Made by a program: the position numbers and the translations under genes. Source: an uncultured Ruminococcus sp. (GTDB lineage Bacteria > Bacillota > Clostridia > Oscillospirales > Ruminococcaceae). Taken from it: 34,612 nucleotides of DNA. Within the stretch, counting starts at the first letter, position 1. Each line of letters opens with the position of its first letter. This document shows, piece by piece, positions 23,210-31,346 of this stretch. The notes beneath the pieces are model-generated. The model saw only the letters and a program-made list of their open reading frames with translations, searched no databases and was not told the origin of the DNA. The DNA is taken from NCBI RefSeq assembly GCF_902762735.1, contig NZ_CACWPP010000001.1, positions 1 to 34,612 on the forward strand, in the 5' to 3' direction.

Positions 23210-26167
23210 TCAATTTCTACCAAGTATCACCTTGATGCTTTCAATATCGGGGATAACGTAATCTTTAACTGTGTTGCCCTCGCTGTCGGTGTAGCCGAAT
23301 TCTTCCAGCTTTCGGTCGATCTCGCGGTTTATGACCTTTACCGCTTCGTCTATGCGCGAGCGGGCGTTGTCACCGTCAACGACTATCGAGTTGAATGCGT
23401 TGGACATCTCGCGTTCCAGCATGTAAGTACCGGGTACGCGGGCAACATCAACAACGTTCTTTGCAAATTCAAGCACTACCTGCTTGTGGGCATTGTCCAT
23501 CGGCAGCTGAGCAAAGGCTTCCACATTCGCGGTCGTCCACATATACTCATCGCCGTAGGTTATCTGAATGGTCTGACCGAACTCAGCCTGAACTTCGGCA
23601 GATGACCACCACTTCACGAACTCCCACGCTTTCTGCTGGCGCTCATTATCGCTCTTGAAAATGACTGTCGATTCAGCACAGCCGCAGGTGCTTCTGTCTA
23701 TTGTGCCGTCAGCCTGTTCTGTACCAGGAACTACCTTTATATCCCACGAACCTGCCAGTTCGGGAGCGGCGTTGCTTATAAGGTTATATGTGCCGTAATC
23801 GCAGATACCTATTGGTATATCGCCGTTTCTGAAATGCTGATAGAAGTTGTCGATGTCAACGGGCATATCATAAACGGTGAACAGGTCGGTCAGCTGAGTG
23901 AAGCCGTTTACAGATGCCTCACTTCCCAGCGTAGTGCCTTCCTGCGCAGTACCTGAGTAGAGCGCACCGCCGTTCTGCACCAGCAGGGGTGTCGTGCCGT
24001 GAAAGTTCCTCATGGCTCTCATGCCTGCTGTGGGGTAGTAGAAGTTCAGACCTCTCATCTGGAGTTCGGGCAGCATGTCTATCACGTCCTGCATGGTGTC
24101 GGGTGCTTCGATACCCAGCTTATCCAGCACATCTGTCCTGTACACCAGCACCCAGAAGTTCATTGTTTCGGGCATCGAGTACACCGAATCACCGATAGTT
24201 CCCGTCAGGAAAAATCCAGGCTCGTAGGCAGATGCGGTCTGCCTGAAATCATCATACTGTGCCATATCTACCAGAGCGCCTCTTATAGCCAGCTCATAAG
24301 GGATAGTGTAGTTTATGCCCGTAGCCACATCGGGCGCGTTGCCCGATGAATTTGCCAGCACCAGCTTATACTGGTCGGGCATTATGCTTATATCGACATC
24401 TATGCCCGTTTCGGGGGTAAAGTATTCGTCTATCATCTTCTGCATCACCTGAACGTACTGGCTTGAGCGGTTGACCCACACCTGTAAATGCTCAGGCTCG
24501 ATATTCGATGCAGAGTAAGATCTGTCAAAGAATGATGCAAAGAAGCGCCTAATGTTCAGCCATATCGTTTTGAAGAATCCAGGTGCTTCGGGAAGTTGGG
24601 CATCTTCCTGATACACCCACACCCTGTCTATCGAAAGACCGTTTTCAAGCAGCAGGTCGATGGTGTTGGCGAGATACTGGTTAACGGAGTTTGTGCCCGA
24701 AGTCAGCTCACCGATACGGTAGGGTATCTCATCGGGGTTTTCTGCCAGCGACTTCAGCTGATTTGCCGCTATCAGCATCGAAGACATCACCGCAACGTTC
24801 CTGTTGTTCACAGTGAAGTGCCTAGCGCTCGATTCAAGCGCTGTCAGTTCATCGGCGTAGCTGTTTAGTGTATCCTCCAGACCCAGAATGTATCTTGACA
24901 GTTTCAGATCCCTGTACTTGTCTGAATTTGTGCCTGCGACTTTTGTTATCTCCAGCGAGAGGTCGTTGACACCTGCCATTATCTCTTCCACCGACTCGAT
25001 GACATAGCATATCGGGTCAAGGGTGATCGTGTAAGTCAGTGTATGCTGACCTTTTTCAAGATACACCGACAGCTTTTCATGGCTGTCATCTGTCATGGTG
25101 CTTACCTTGTAGTTGCTGCAATAATCCAGCTGATAAGCCTGATAAGCGGTGTTTGGTATCTTTCCGTCAACCGCCACATCAACAAAAACAGGGAAATCGT
25201 TCTTGTCGGACTGGCGGTAATTCATCGCTATATAATAGTTGCCCGCCTGCTCCACATCAAAAGTGTAGCTTACGCTCTGCCCTGCCGTGTCGAATGCTTC
25301 ATGGTCGATGGTATTGAGTTCCGAATCCTGCACCTTGTAGGGTGTTACTCTGGGGTCTACCTCCGCGATGGCGTGTACCGATGACTCGTTGGAAAATGAA
25401 TAGTCCTCACCCTCGATCTCTATCAGCGCACTGCCAGATGCCGCAGACGTACCTTTGTATTCTTCAACGCTCTCAGGTGAAGAAAGTGTCATGCCGCCCA
25501 GCAGGAAACTGCCGCTCTTCACCGAGATGCCTATATCGTGGCTGCCCGCTTTCAGCTGTAACAGCAGCGCATCCGAATGACGGTAGCTGCTGTCTTTGAA
25601 ATAGCTGTGTTCCCACTGTATCAGCTTATCGGGTACTGTCACCACTTCATCGTTATATCTGTCAACTGAGGTCTCCGCTTTGGGCACCCATGTTGATCTC
25701 AGTTCAACGCTGCGGCTTTCGTAGAAGGGGTATTCACCGTCCACCGACATCGCAAACTCTATGGGCAGCACCGAATCATCGTATGAAAGATGATCAAAGC
25801 TGACCGCATAAAGACCGTCCTGCGGCACATTTAATTTAAGTGTGATCTCATCGCCCGCCGCTGCATCTATTACGCATTCAGCCTGCGTGAAGCCTTTTGT
25901 GTCGGAAGTCAGTTTTCCGCCGCTTGCTGAGGAAAATGGGAAGAACAGGTCGCCGCCCGAATATTTTGACAAAGTGTAGCCGCTGCTCACGCCCGTATAA
26001 TTATCGGATATACGGTCGCTCTTGAACTGTGTATAAGCCGCAGATGTTCCCACTGCGGCAGCATTATCCGCCGTTACAGCAGCATCGGGTATAGCTGCAA
26101 GCAGTGTCACTGCCAGCGCCAGAGAAAGGATCTTCGTCAGCCTTCTCCTTGTATTCCTTGCACCCAT
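23210..26167 (-). CDS. Large secreted fusion: carbohydrate-binding-like modules plus ABC solute-binding domain
   Basis: A 985-residue protein, about twice a normal solute-binding protein. A Sec-type signal (basic MGARNTRRR, then LSLALAVTLLAAIP) has no lipobox cysteine. Two beta-sandwich modules follow, about 60-230 and 250-400, with CBM6/35-like phrasing (IEIEGEDYSFSN, AGNYYIAMNYRQS, LEKGQHTLTYTI). A helical linker (about 410-560) contains an aromatic/basic stretch (FFKTIWLNIRRFFASFF). The last about 410 residues are a family 1 SBP (YFTPETGIDVDISIMPDQY, PDVATGINYTI, WVLVYRTDVLDKLGIEAPDT). I start at ATG 26167 because AAGGAGG is 5 bases upstream. How it stays at the cell without a lipid anchor is unclear; the aromatic stretch may insert in the membrane. 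It precedes the first permease pair. Confidence 0.88.
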   Translation of the reverse strand: MGARNTRRRLTKILSLALAVTLLAAIPDAAVTADNAAAVGTSAAYTQFKSDRISDNYTGVSSGYTLSKYSGGDLFFPFSSASGGKLTSDTKGFTQAECVIDAAAGDEITLKLNVPQDGLYAVSFDHLSYDDSVLPIEFAMSVDGEYPFYESRSVELRSTWVPKAETSVDRYNDEVVTVPDKLIQWEHSYFKDSSYRHSDALLLQLKAGSHDIGISVKSGSFLLGGMTLSSPESVEEYKGTSAASGSALIEIEGEDYSFSNESSVHAIAEVDPRVTPYKVQDSELNTIDHEAFDTAGQSVSYTFDVEQAGNYYIAMNYRQSDKNDFPVFVDVAVDGKIPNTAYQAYQLDYCSNYKVSTMTDDSHEKLSVYLEKGQHTLTYTITLDPICYVIESVEEIMAGVNDLSLEITKVAGTNSDKYRDLKLSRYILGLEDTLNSYADELTALESSARHFTVNNRNVAVMSSMLIAANQLKSLAENPDEIPYRIGELTSGTNSVNQYLANTIDLLLENGLSIDRVWVYQEDAQLPEAPGFFKTIWLNIRRFFASFFDRSYSASNIEPEHLQVWVNRSSQYVQVMQKMIDEYFTPETGIDVDISIMPDQYKLVLANSSGNAPDVATGINYTIPYELAIRGALVDMAQYDDFRQTASAYEPGFFLTGTIGDSVYSMPETMNFWVLVYRTDVLDKLGIEAPDTMQDVIDMLPELQMRGLNFYYPTAGMRAMRNFHGTTPLLVQNGGALYSGTAQEGTTLGSEASVNGFTQLTDLFTVYDMPVDIDNFYQHFRNGDIPIGICDYGTYNLISNAAPELAGSWDIKVVPGTEQADGTIDRSTCGCAESTVIFKSDNERQQKAWEFVKWWSSAEVQAEFGQTIQITYGDEYMWTTANVEAFAQLPMDNAHKQVVLEFAKNVVDVARVPGTYMLEREMSNAFNSIVVDGDNARSRIDEAVKVINREIDRKLEEFGYTDSEGNTVKDYVIPDIESIKVILGRN

Positions 26168-26184
26168 TGTGTCCTCCTTAGAAA

Positions 26185-26264
26185 ATGTGGTCATCCCGCT
26201 GATACACCATAATAATAGGTGTTATCCGGCACTTACAGTCGGTGTGCTAAAGAGATGACCATAT
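26185..26264. repeat. MITE-like inverted-repeat element, copy B
   Basis: An 80-base element with 24-base imperfect terminal inverted repeats (26185-26208 and 26241-26264, 17 of 24 match), sharing ends and the core AATAA-x3-TGTTAT-x-CGG with copy A (6802-6985). It lies inside the operon between the small membrane protein gene and the CBM-SBP gene, ending about 7 bases before that gene's ribosome site. It can fold into a hairpin in the mRNA. No clear target duplication. Confidence 0.6.
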
Positions 26265-26274
26265 AGTAAAATGC

Positions 26275-26586
26275 TCAGTAATAGAATTTTCTGTGTACCA
26301 GTATGCCCGCATAAGCGGCTGAACTGATACCGCAAAGAACGCCCGCGTAGATAAGCAGCCTTACCAGCGTGACTTTCCAGACATTTAGCAGAAGTATCGA
26401 AAGCAGGAGCAGCATAGCCGCCCAGTAAATGTACAGGAAAGCCGTCCCGCAAAGCCACTTGAACACCGTCTTTGATGTGTCAATGGCTATCTCCTTTTTT
26501 GTCATGCCTGCGTAGTAAGGATTTATCCTGCGCCTGAACCCCTCGCGGGGCGGCTTTCTTTTAGGGGAAACTTCCTCATTCGGCAT
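26275..26586 (-). CDS. Small two-helix membrane protein
   Basis: A 103-residue protein with a basic, proline-rich N-terminal half (KRKPPREGFRRR) and two membrane helices (about residues 45-67 and 72-95), so both ends are probably cytoplasmic. I do not recognise the family. ATG 26586 overlaps the end of the GH43 gene by 11 bases with GGGGTG 7 bases upstream, a coupled start. An upstream ATG at 26610 lacks support. Small membrane proteins next to CUT1 importers can be transporter accessory subunits, but there is no direct evidence here. Confidence 0.75.
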   Translation of the reverse strand: MPNEEVSPKRKPPREGFRRRINPYYAGMTKKEIAIDTSKTVFKWLCGTAFLYIYWAAMLLLLSILLLNVWKVTLVRLLIYAGVLCGISSAAYAGILVHRKFYY

Positions 26587-28186
26587 ATTTAACACCCCAC
26601 ACGCTCTCATTCTTGCCTACCGCCGAGAAAGACATGACAGGTGTACCTGCTTCGTCCGTCATCGCGCAGAAAACTCCGCTGTAAGTGGTATCTCCCAGTG
26701 TGACTGTCATGTAGTAACTGCCATCTGTCATTTCCCATGTGCCTGTTTCCTTTTCGGTAACAGCATTTCCGTTCGGGTCGAGGTAGAGTATGACAGGCTC
26801 TGCGATCTCAGCATTTATCTCAGTACCCTGGTTTATAAAATAGTATCTGCCCGCGACTTCGTCCATCGAGTAGCCTGTTTCGCTGACAGTTTCGCCCTGC
26901 GTCTGATAAGGAAGCATGCAAGGCCAGCCCTCAGCATTCACAATAAACTGGTGAACTCTCGGCGAGTGCGCCTCCGAGCCATTGTCGAAACGGGTGTGAT
27001 ATACCACGTATTTCTTTCCGTCATCATCGACCAGCGCCGAGTTATGACCTGTTGCCATGTAAGCCTGTTTCAGGCTGGGCAGCATGTAGTTGCCCGAAAG
27101 TTTCAGTCCGAAGTAGGCGTTGTTCACCTTCTTTTCCAGTTCACGGTCATACATGTCAACATACTTGCCGTCAGGCTTGTCACTGCGGAAAACTCTTATC
27201 TGATAGCCGCCCTCGCGGTTGAGTCCGCCGTAGGAAACGAACAGATAGTAATAACCGCTGTCCTCGTCCCAAAGGATATACGGCGCTTCCATCGACTCGT
27301 GACCGCCGCCCGCCAGCTTTCTGCCGAAATAAGGGTCAACGTTGTTGTCGGGGTCAGCCTCAGGGTGTATGACTCTGCCTGTTGCTTCATCGACTTCCAG
27401 CAGGAAAATGCCGCCGCTCCACGAACCGTAGACCAGCCACATCTTGCCTTCGCCGTCATAGAATATCGCGGGGTCGATGGCGTTGGGGCAGTCATCAAAA
27501 TTGTACTTGCCGCCCTTTATGTAGTTCTTGGACGCATAGTCCTCATCAACATAGTCGTAAACATCGGTAGCTTCGATATTTGACATATCAAATCCCGAAT
27601 AGATCAGCGCACCCTGCCACTCGAAAGGACCTTCGGGGGTATCGCTGATACCGTAGCAGAGATTAGATGCGTTCCATGTGGAAGTCGTGCAGTAGTACAT
27701 AACGTACTTCCCCATCGCCTTATTATAGATGACATCGGGTGCCCACACATGTTCACCGCCGCGCCCCGCATCATCTGTCGGTATAAGGCTTGTGGGTGCG
27801 CCCGCGTAGGCGAACGCATCATCGTATACCGAATATATCTGTCCGAAAACCGAATTTTCAGCGCGGTAGCCGTTCGCCATGAACTTCCAGTTCAGCAGGT
27901 CATCACAGGAAGCCGCCGCCATATGAGAACCATATATATAGTACTTGCCGTCGGCTTTCAGTATCGAGGGATCATGCACCGAAGTGCCCGAAGATACCTG
28001 CCCGATGTCATAGCCGCTCATATCCACCGTAAAATCATATTCATAGGAAGGCTCTTTGCTGACCGCTGCACTGCTCTCGGTGGTGTCTGCCTTGCTGCTG
28101 TCATTTGCCTTAGCACTGCTGCAAGCCGACATCATCACAGTGACCGCAAGCAGCGCCGAAGCTGCCGAAAGAACTCTTTTACGCAT
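26576..28186 (-). CDS. Extracellular GH43 arabinanase-like lipoprotein
   Basis: A 536-residue surface enzyme. Lipoprotein signal MMSAC (C22), a Ser/Lys/Ala linker, then a GH43 propeller (about 60-400) with general base D72 (VHDPSIL), D238 (NAIDPAIFYD) and general acid E300 (GGHESMEAPYI). GEHVWAPDV, LVYGSWSGGIFLLEVD and MATGHNS are typical of endo-1,5-alpha-L-arabinanases of the B. subtilis AbnB/Abn2 type. The C-terminal about 120 residues form an extra beta-rich domain (TGTWEMTDGSYYMTVTLGDTTYSGVF), as seen in that group. It would cut arabinan chains at the cell surface into oligosaccharides. GAGGAGG lies upstream of the ATG. Second gene of the operon. Confidence 0.92.
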   Translation of the reverse strand: MRKRVLSAASALLAVTVMMSACSSAKANDSSKADTTESSAAVSKEPSYEYDFTVDMSGYDIGQVSSGTSVHDPSILKADGKYYIYGSHMAAASCDDLLNWKFMANGYRAENSVFGQIYSVYDDAFAYAGAPTSLIPTDDAGRGGEHVWAPDVIYNKAMGKYVMYYCTTSTWNASNLCYGISDTPEGPFEWQGALIYSGFDMSNIEATDVYDYVDEDYASKNYIKGGKYNFDDCPNAIDPAIFYDGEGKMWLVYGSWSGGIFLLEVDEATGRVIHPEADPDNNVDPYFGRKLAGGGHESMEAPYILWDEDSGYYYLFVSYGGLNREGGYQIRVFRSDKPDGKYVDMYDRELEKKVNNAYFGLKLSGNYMLPSLKQAYMATGHNSALVDDDGKKYVVYHTRFDNGSEAHSPRVHQFIVNAEGWPCMLPYQTQGETVSETGYSMDEVAGRYYFINQGTEINAEIAEPVILYLDPNGNAVTEKETGTWEMTDGSYYMTVTLGDTTYSGVFCAMTDEAGTPVMSFSAVGKNESVWGVKYAE

Positions 28187-28252
28187 ATAATATCCTCCTC
28201 AGAATATGCCGATATATTTAAACTATCATTATGCTCCATTTGTATGCTCCAT

Positions 28253-29866
28253 TCACGCATCATCAACATCAAAGCTGACAGCCTGCGGGTCAGAACCGTC
28301 CGTCAGACTTGCCGCACCGCCCGAAAGCGTCAGGTACATGCCAGGTTCAGCCATCGACTCAAAGGAAACGCCCTCGCCTGACAGCCCTGTGACCGTCCTG
28401 AAAGTCTGCGCCTGCGACATGCTGTTGTCATAGTCCTGACTCAGCACCACGCCGCCGTCTTTTGCCGTAACGTAAAGTCCCGCCTTGTTGTTCGATTCTA
28501 TCGAGACTGCGTAAGGGTCGTTCTTATCGGACTTTCCCTGAACTATCGCCCACTGCTCATCAAGCTCACTCGTCTTTTCAAGACCGCTCCCCAACGCCAC
28601 ATCTGTGTAGGGGTAAGCATCATCTGCCAGAGAATTGTTGAACCACTTATGTGCCAGCTTTTCGCCGTTCTGCGCGGTAAGCACCGATGCTGTACCGAAT
28701 GCGCCCGCCGCTGTTTCTTCCAGATAATCAACAGCGCCGTCATCGAAAAATTTTAGTTCTTCAACGCAGGCAACTCTCCTGAAACCGCTGCCGCCCGCCA
28801 GTGAGCCGTTATGGTAGATGAACCATGTTTTTCCCAGGAAATCGAACACCGCCATATGATTAGTATTCGAGGTCGCAGAGGCTTTCATTATAACGTCCTG
28901 ATAATCGAACTTGCCCTCCATCAGGTCATCTGTGGTGGCGTATGCCATCTGCTCACGCCAGCCGTAGGCGTAGAACAGGTAATAATCGCCGTAATATTTG
29001 CCGTTCTCGTCCTGTCTGCGGTATATCCAGGGCGCTTCAGTGTATGATGCGGGCGGCATCTTCGCCACGACATCTTTTTTAAAGGTTATATCGCCGTCAC
29101 CGTCATAGTCCTTGACCGAGATCATATCTTCATTCAGTTCGCATACATACAGCTTTGAGTTGCCCCACGCAAGATACCTGTGTTCTTCCCCATCATCGCC
29201 GTTTTCTATCCAGACAGTGGGGTCGATGTCGTTCCAGTCAGAGGTCTGTTCTTCTGTAAAAGAACCCTTGACCAGCGCCTGCCCGATGTTCTCAAAAGGA
29301 CCTGTCGGGCTGTCAGCCACCGCAGCGCCGATGGACTGTTTGCCGCTGTCAGTGCTGTCCCACGAGCAGTAGTAGAAGTAGTACTTATCCTTCCCTGCCG
29401 TTTCATCATAGTGCCTCGCGACCTGCCCTGCCCATGCGGAATTTTTTTCAGCCCACTTGACATCTGCCATTTTCAGCACCGAGCCTTCATATTTCCACTC
29501 CTTCATATCCTTAGTGGAATAGCAGAGGTATTCGGGTATAACATAACTGTCATTAGTGGAGGTGTCATGCCCCACATACAGATATAAAGTATCACCGACC
29601 ACCAGCACCGACGGGTCGCCGCCGTAGGTAAGCTCACCCTTATCATCAAAGCCCGCTATGGGATTTCCGACACATTTTGTCAGCTCAACAGGTGTACCGC
29701 CCGCTGTGTCCTCATCGGTGCTTTCGCCGCCGCTCGCCGTCTCACTCACCTGCCCTGCCTGTGAGCTTTGCGCTGTGTTTGCCGCCCCACCTTCTTGTCC
29801 GCTGCCGCAGGAGACCATCGCCGCCGCCAGCGCCAGCGAGACAGCAAGTGCCAATATCCTTTTCAT
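28253..29866 (-). CDS. Extracellular GH43 lipoprotein with AbfB/CBM42-like C-terminal domain
   Basis: A 537-residue surface enzyme. Lipobox AMVSC (C20), low-complexity linker, then a GH43 propeller (about 60-390): general base D84 (YGGDPSVLV), D215 (DWNDIDPTVWIE) and general acid E277 (SYTEAPWIY), with HMAVFDFLGKTWFIYHNG completing the metal/His region. Residues about 430-537 look like an arabinose-binding AbfB/CBM42-type beta-trefoil (KAGLYVTAKDGG, then GLSGEGVSFESMAEPGMYL). The best guess is an arabinofuranosidase or arabinoxylan arabinofuranohydrolase acting on side chains. First gene of the long operon, with AAGGGG before the ATG and a leader of about 200 bases from the nearer promoter. 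Confidence 0.92.
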   Translation of the reverse strand: MKRILALAVSLALAAAMVSCGSGQEGGAANTAQSSQAGQVSETASGGESTDEDTAGGTPVELTKCVGNPIAGFDDKGELTYGGDPSVLVVGDTLYLYVGHDTSTNDSYVIPEYLCYSTKDMKEWKYEGSVLKMADVKWAEKNSAWAGQVARHYDETAGKDKYYFYYCSWDSTDSGKQSIGAAVADSPTGPFENIGQALVKGSFTEEQTSDWNDIDPTVWIENGDDGEEHRYLAWGNSKLYVCELNEDMISVKDYDGDGDITFKKDVVAKMPPASYTEAPWIYRRQDENGKYYGDYYLFYAYGWREQMAYATTDDLMEGKFDYQDVIMKASATSNTNHMAVFDFLGKTWFIYHNGSLAGGSGFRRVACVEELKFFDDGAVDYLEETAAGAFGTASVLTAQNGEKLAHKWFNNSLADDAYPYTDVALGSGLEKTSELDEQWAIVQGKSDKNDPYAVSIESNNKAGLYVTAKDGGVVLSQDYDNSMSQAQTFRTVTGLSGEGVSFESMAEPGMYLTLSGGAASLTDGSDPQAVSFDVDDA

Positions 29867-29898
29867 TTTTACAACCCCTTCAGCCGATCCAAAAATGT

Positions 29899-29912
29899 CC
29901 GTACACCGTACA
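29899..29912. promoter_or_regulatory. Tandem 7-base direct repeat in the operon leader
   Basis: CCGTACA occurs twice head to tail (29899-29905, 29906-29912), 33-46 bases upstream of the first GH43 ATG. AraC-family proteins often bind direct repeats, so it is a possible operator or an RNA element; weak evidence. Confidence 0.25.
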
Positions 29913-30019
29913 AAGTTGAAAAGACAACAAATCCGAGTAAAAAATAATCACATATCGTAAAATTTGTTATAACATTATTTTTCACAAAAGTAATGCCTTT
30001 AATTCGGGCTAAATCGAAC

Positions 30020-30041
30020 ATATTGTCTTTTGTCACAATAT
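30020..30041. promoter_or_regulatory. Candidate operator palindrome downstream of the operon start
   Basis: ATATTGT (30020-30026) and ACAATAT (30035-30041) form an inverted repeat about 27-48 bases inside the predicted transcript. Its position would suit a repressor roadblock, but the region is AT-rich and the match could be chance. Confidence 0.25.
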
Positions 30042-30074
30042 TGACCGACTTTCACAACAATCTTTACTTGAAAT

Positions 30075-30103
30075 ATTATACACTTTTTTCATTTGAATGT
30101 CAA
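30075..30103 (-). promoter_or_regulatory. Operon promoter P2, consensus sigma-A
   Basis: On the minus strand, TTGACA (30103-30098) and TATAAT (30080-30075), 17-base spacer. Predicted start near 30068, about 200 bases before the first GH43 gene. Confidence 0.85.
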
Positions 30104-30134
30104 GTAAAATATGGAATTTGCCTAGCTTGTCATT

Positions 30135-30163
30135 ATTATACAGAATTTCCCCTTTTCTGTCAA
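30135..30163 (-). promoter_or_regulatory. Operon promoter P1, consensus sigma-A
   Basis: A second perfect site exactly 60 bases upstream of P2: TTGACA (30163-30158), 17 bases, TATAAT (30140-30135). Both promoters have TG immediately before the -10 hexamer. Confidence 0.85.
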
Positions 30164-30255
30164 TGCTTATTCTGCACAAATTGTTAGAATATATAATATT
30201 AAACATTCACAAATTGTAATAACAAGTTTCCATATACTTCCAACTATAAACGATT

Positions 30256-30429
30256 TTATCTGTCATCTGCATAAAAAACAAACACCGCAGACAGCCCGAA
30301 AACGATTGTCATTACAAACATCTCCGCAATAAATGCAAGAGCATCTGCAAATTTGTTCTCATATAAAAATACCTGTATCGTTGATTTGACGAAACACTTT
30401 TCAAATGTCAGACAAGTATAATTATCCAT
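30256..30429 (-). CDS. Possible 57-residue single-helix membrane peptide
   Basis: Starts 16 bases after the AraC gene stop. From ATG 30429 it encodes a polar N-terminal half followed by one convincing membrane helix (ALAFIAEMFVMTIVFGLSAVFVF) and a charged end ADDR. No good ribosome site is visible and AT-rich DNA often encodes hydrophobic chains by chance, so this is a tentative call. Confidence 0.3.
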   Translation of the reverse strand: MDNYTCLTFEKCFVKSTIQVFLYENKFADALAFIAEMFVMTIVFGLSAVFVFYADDR

Positions 30430-30445
30430 GTCATTATGACTAACT

Positions 30446-31294
30446 TTAATACTCAGCTTTGACAGAAGTTCTGTACTCAGACGGTGACTGCCCCTCACAG
30501 CTTCGGAAACAGCGCGTAAAATAAAGAGGATCGCTGTAACCGACAGCATTTGCGACCTCGCGCACAGGCATGATGGTGGAGCGAAGCAGATAACAAGCCC
30601 GCATCATACGGCATTTTGTATGATACTGCTGCATCGTCTCACCGCGCTCGGATTTGAACACTGCCGCCATACGCTTGTAGCTGAGAAAAAATTCCTTTTC
30701 CAGTCTCGCCGCAGAAAACGGCTCTGTACAATGTGCGCCAAGCCATGCGCAGATGCGATCTGACAAGCGCGGAGAGCTTTTATCGCTAAACCTGACCAGT
30801 GCTATCTCAGTAAGCAGGCTCTGGAGCATGGTGTTTATGCGAAGCCTTTTATAAGGGTCTTTACCGCAGCTGTAACACACCATCTCTGTGAACAGCTTGT
30901 GTATCTGTCCGTTTTTTGCCACACTTATCTGCTTTGGCAAAACTGTTTTCAGCTCAACTCGCTCGTCCGTGCCAATAGGGTCAGCATCGGGCATAAAATC
31001 AGGCTGAGCTTCATCAGGCTCATCTAAATAAAAATGAGCATAGTACCACTTTGTCCCTCGTGAGATCATCTTTTTGCCAAAATGGTGCATCCCCTTTTTC
31101 AGGAACAGCAGTTCACCCTCGCCAACTTCATAGTCAATGTCGCCTTCGGTGACATACATCCTTCCCTCGACCACATATATAATGACATTGAAATCCGGTG
31201 TTCTTTCTATATGGCAATATGGTTCTGTCAGCGCGATATAGTCACAGCCGCACATAACAGGCTGTCTCATTGTTGATAAAACGATCTCGTTCAA
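30446..31294 (-). CDS. AraC-family transcriptional regulator of the arabinan locus
   Basis: A 282-residue regulator. The N-terminal half is a cupin-type sensor (NVIIYVVEGRMYVTEGDIDYEVGEGELLFLKKGMHH) and the last about 95 residues form two AraC helix-turn-helix units (FSAARLEKEFFLSYKRMAAVFKSE, then PVREVANAVGYSDPLYFTRCFRSCEGQSPSEYR). I start at TTG 31294 because GGAGG lies 6 bases upstream; the open frame extends to 31375 but that part overlaps the promoter. It is placed between the abfA-araA genes and the long operon, so it most likely senses arabinose or an arabino-oligosaccharide and controls one or both (inference). Confidence 0.92.
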   Translation of the reverse strand: MNEIVLSTMRQPVMCGCDYIALTEPYCHIERTPDFNVIIYVVEGRMYVTEGDIDYEVGEGELLFLKKGMHHFGKKMISRGTKWYYAHFYLDEPDEAQPDFMPDADPIGTDERVELKTVLPKQISVAKNGQIHKLFTEMVCYSCGKDPYKRLRINTMLQSLLTEIALVRFSDKSSPRLSDRICAWLGAHCTEPFSAARLEKEFFLSYKRMAAVFKSERGETMQQYHTKCRMMRACYLLRSTIMPVREVANAVGYSDPLYFTRCFRSCEGQSPSEYRTSVKAEY

Positions 31295-31346
31295 GATAAT
31301 CCTCCATATCATCAAGTGTATTGTCCATTGACTTTTTACTGATAAC

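Larger units (their letters stand above)
29867..30445. other. Control region of the arabinan operon
   Basis: A 579-base AT-rich region between the AraC regulator and the first GH43 gene. It holds tandem promoters, candidate operators and, at 30256-30429, a possible small ORF. No clear terminator separates the regulator from the operon, so some readthrough is possible. Confidence 0.6.

Noticed and set aside
29867-30068. Riboswitch in the long operon leader
   Set aside because: No recognisable aptamer core or terminator/antiterminator pair found by eye; only short repeats are present.
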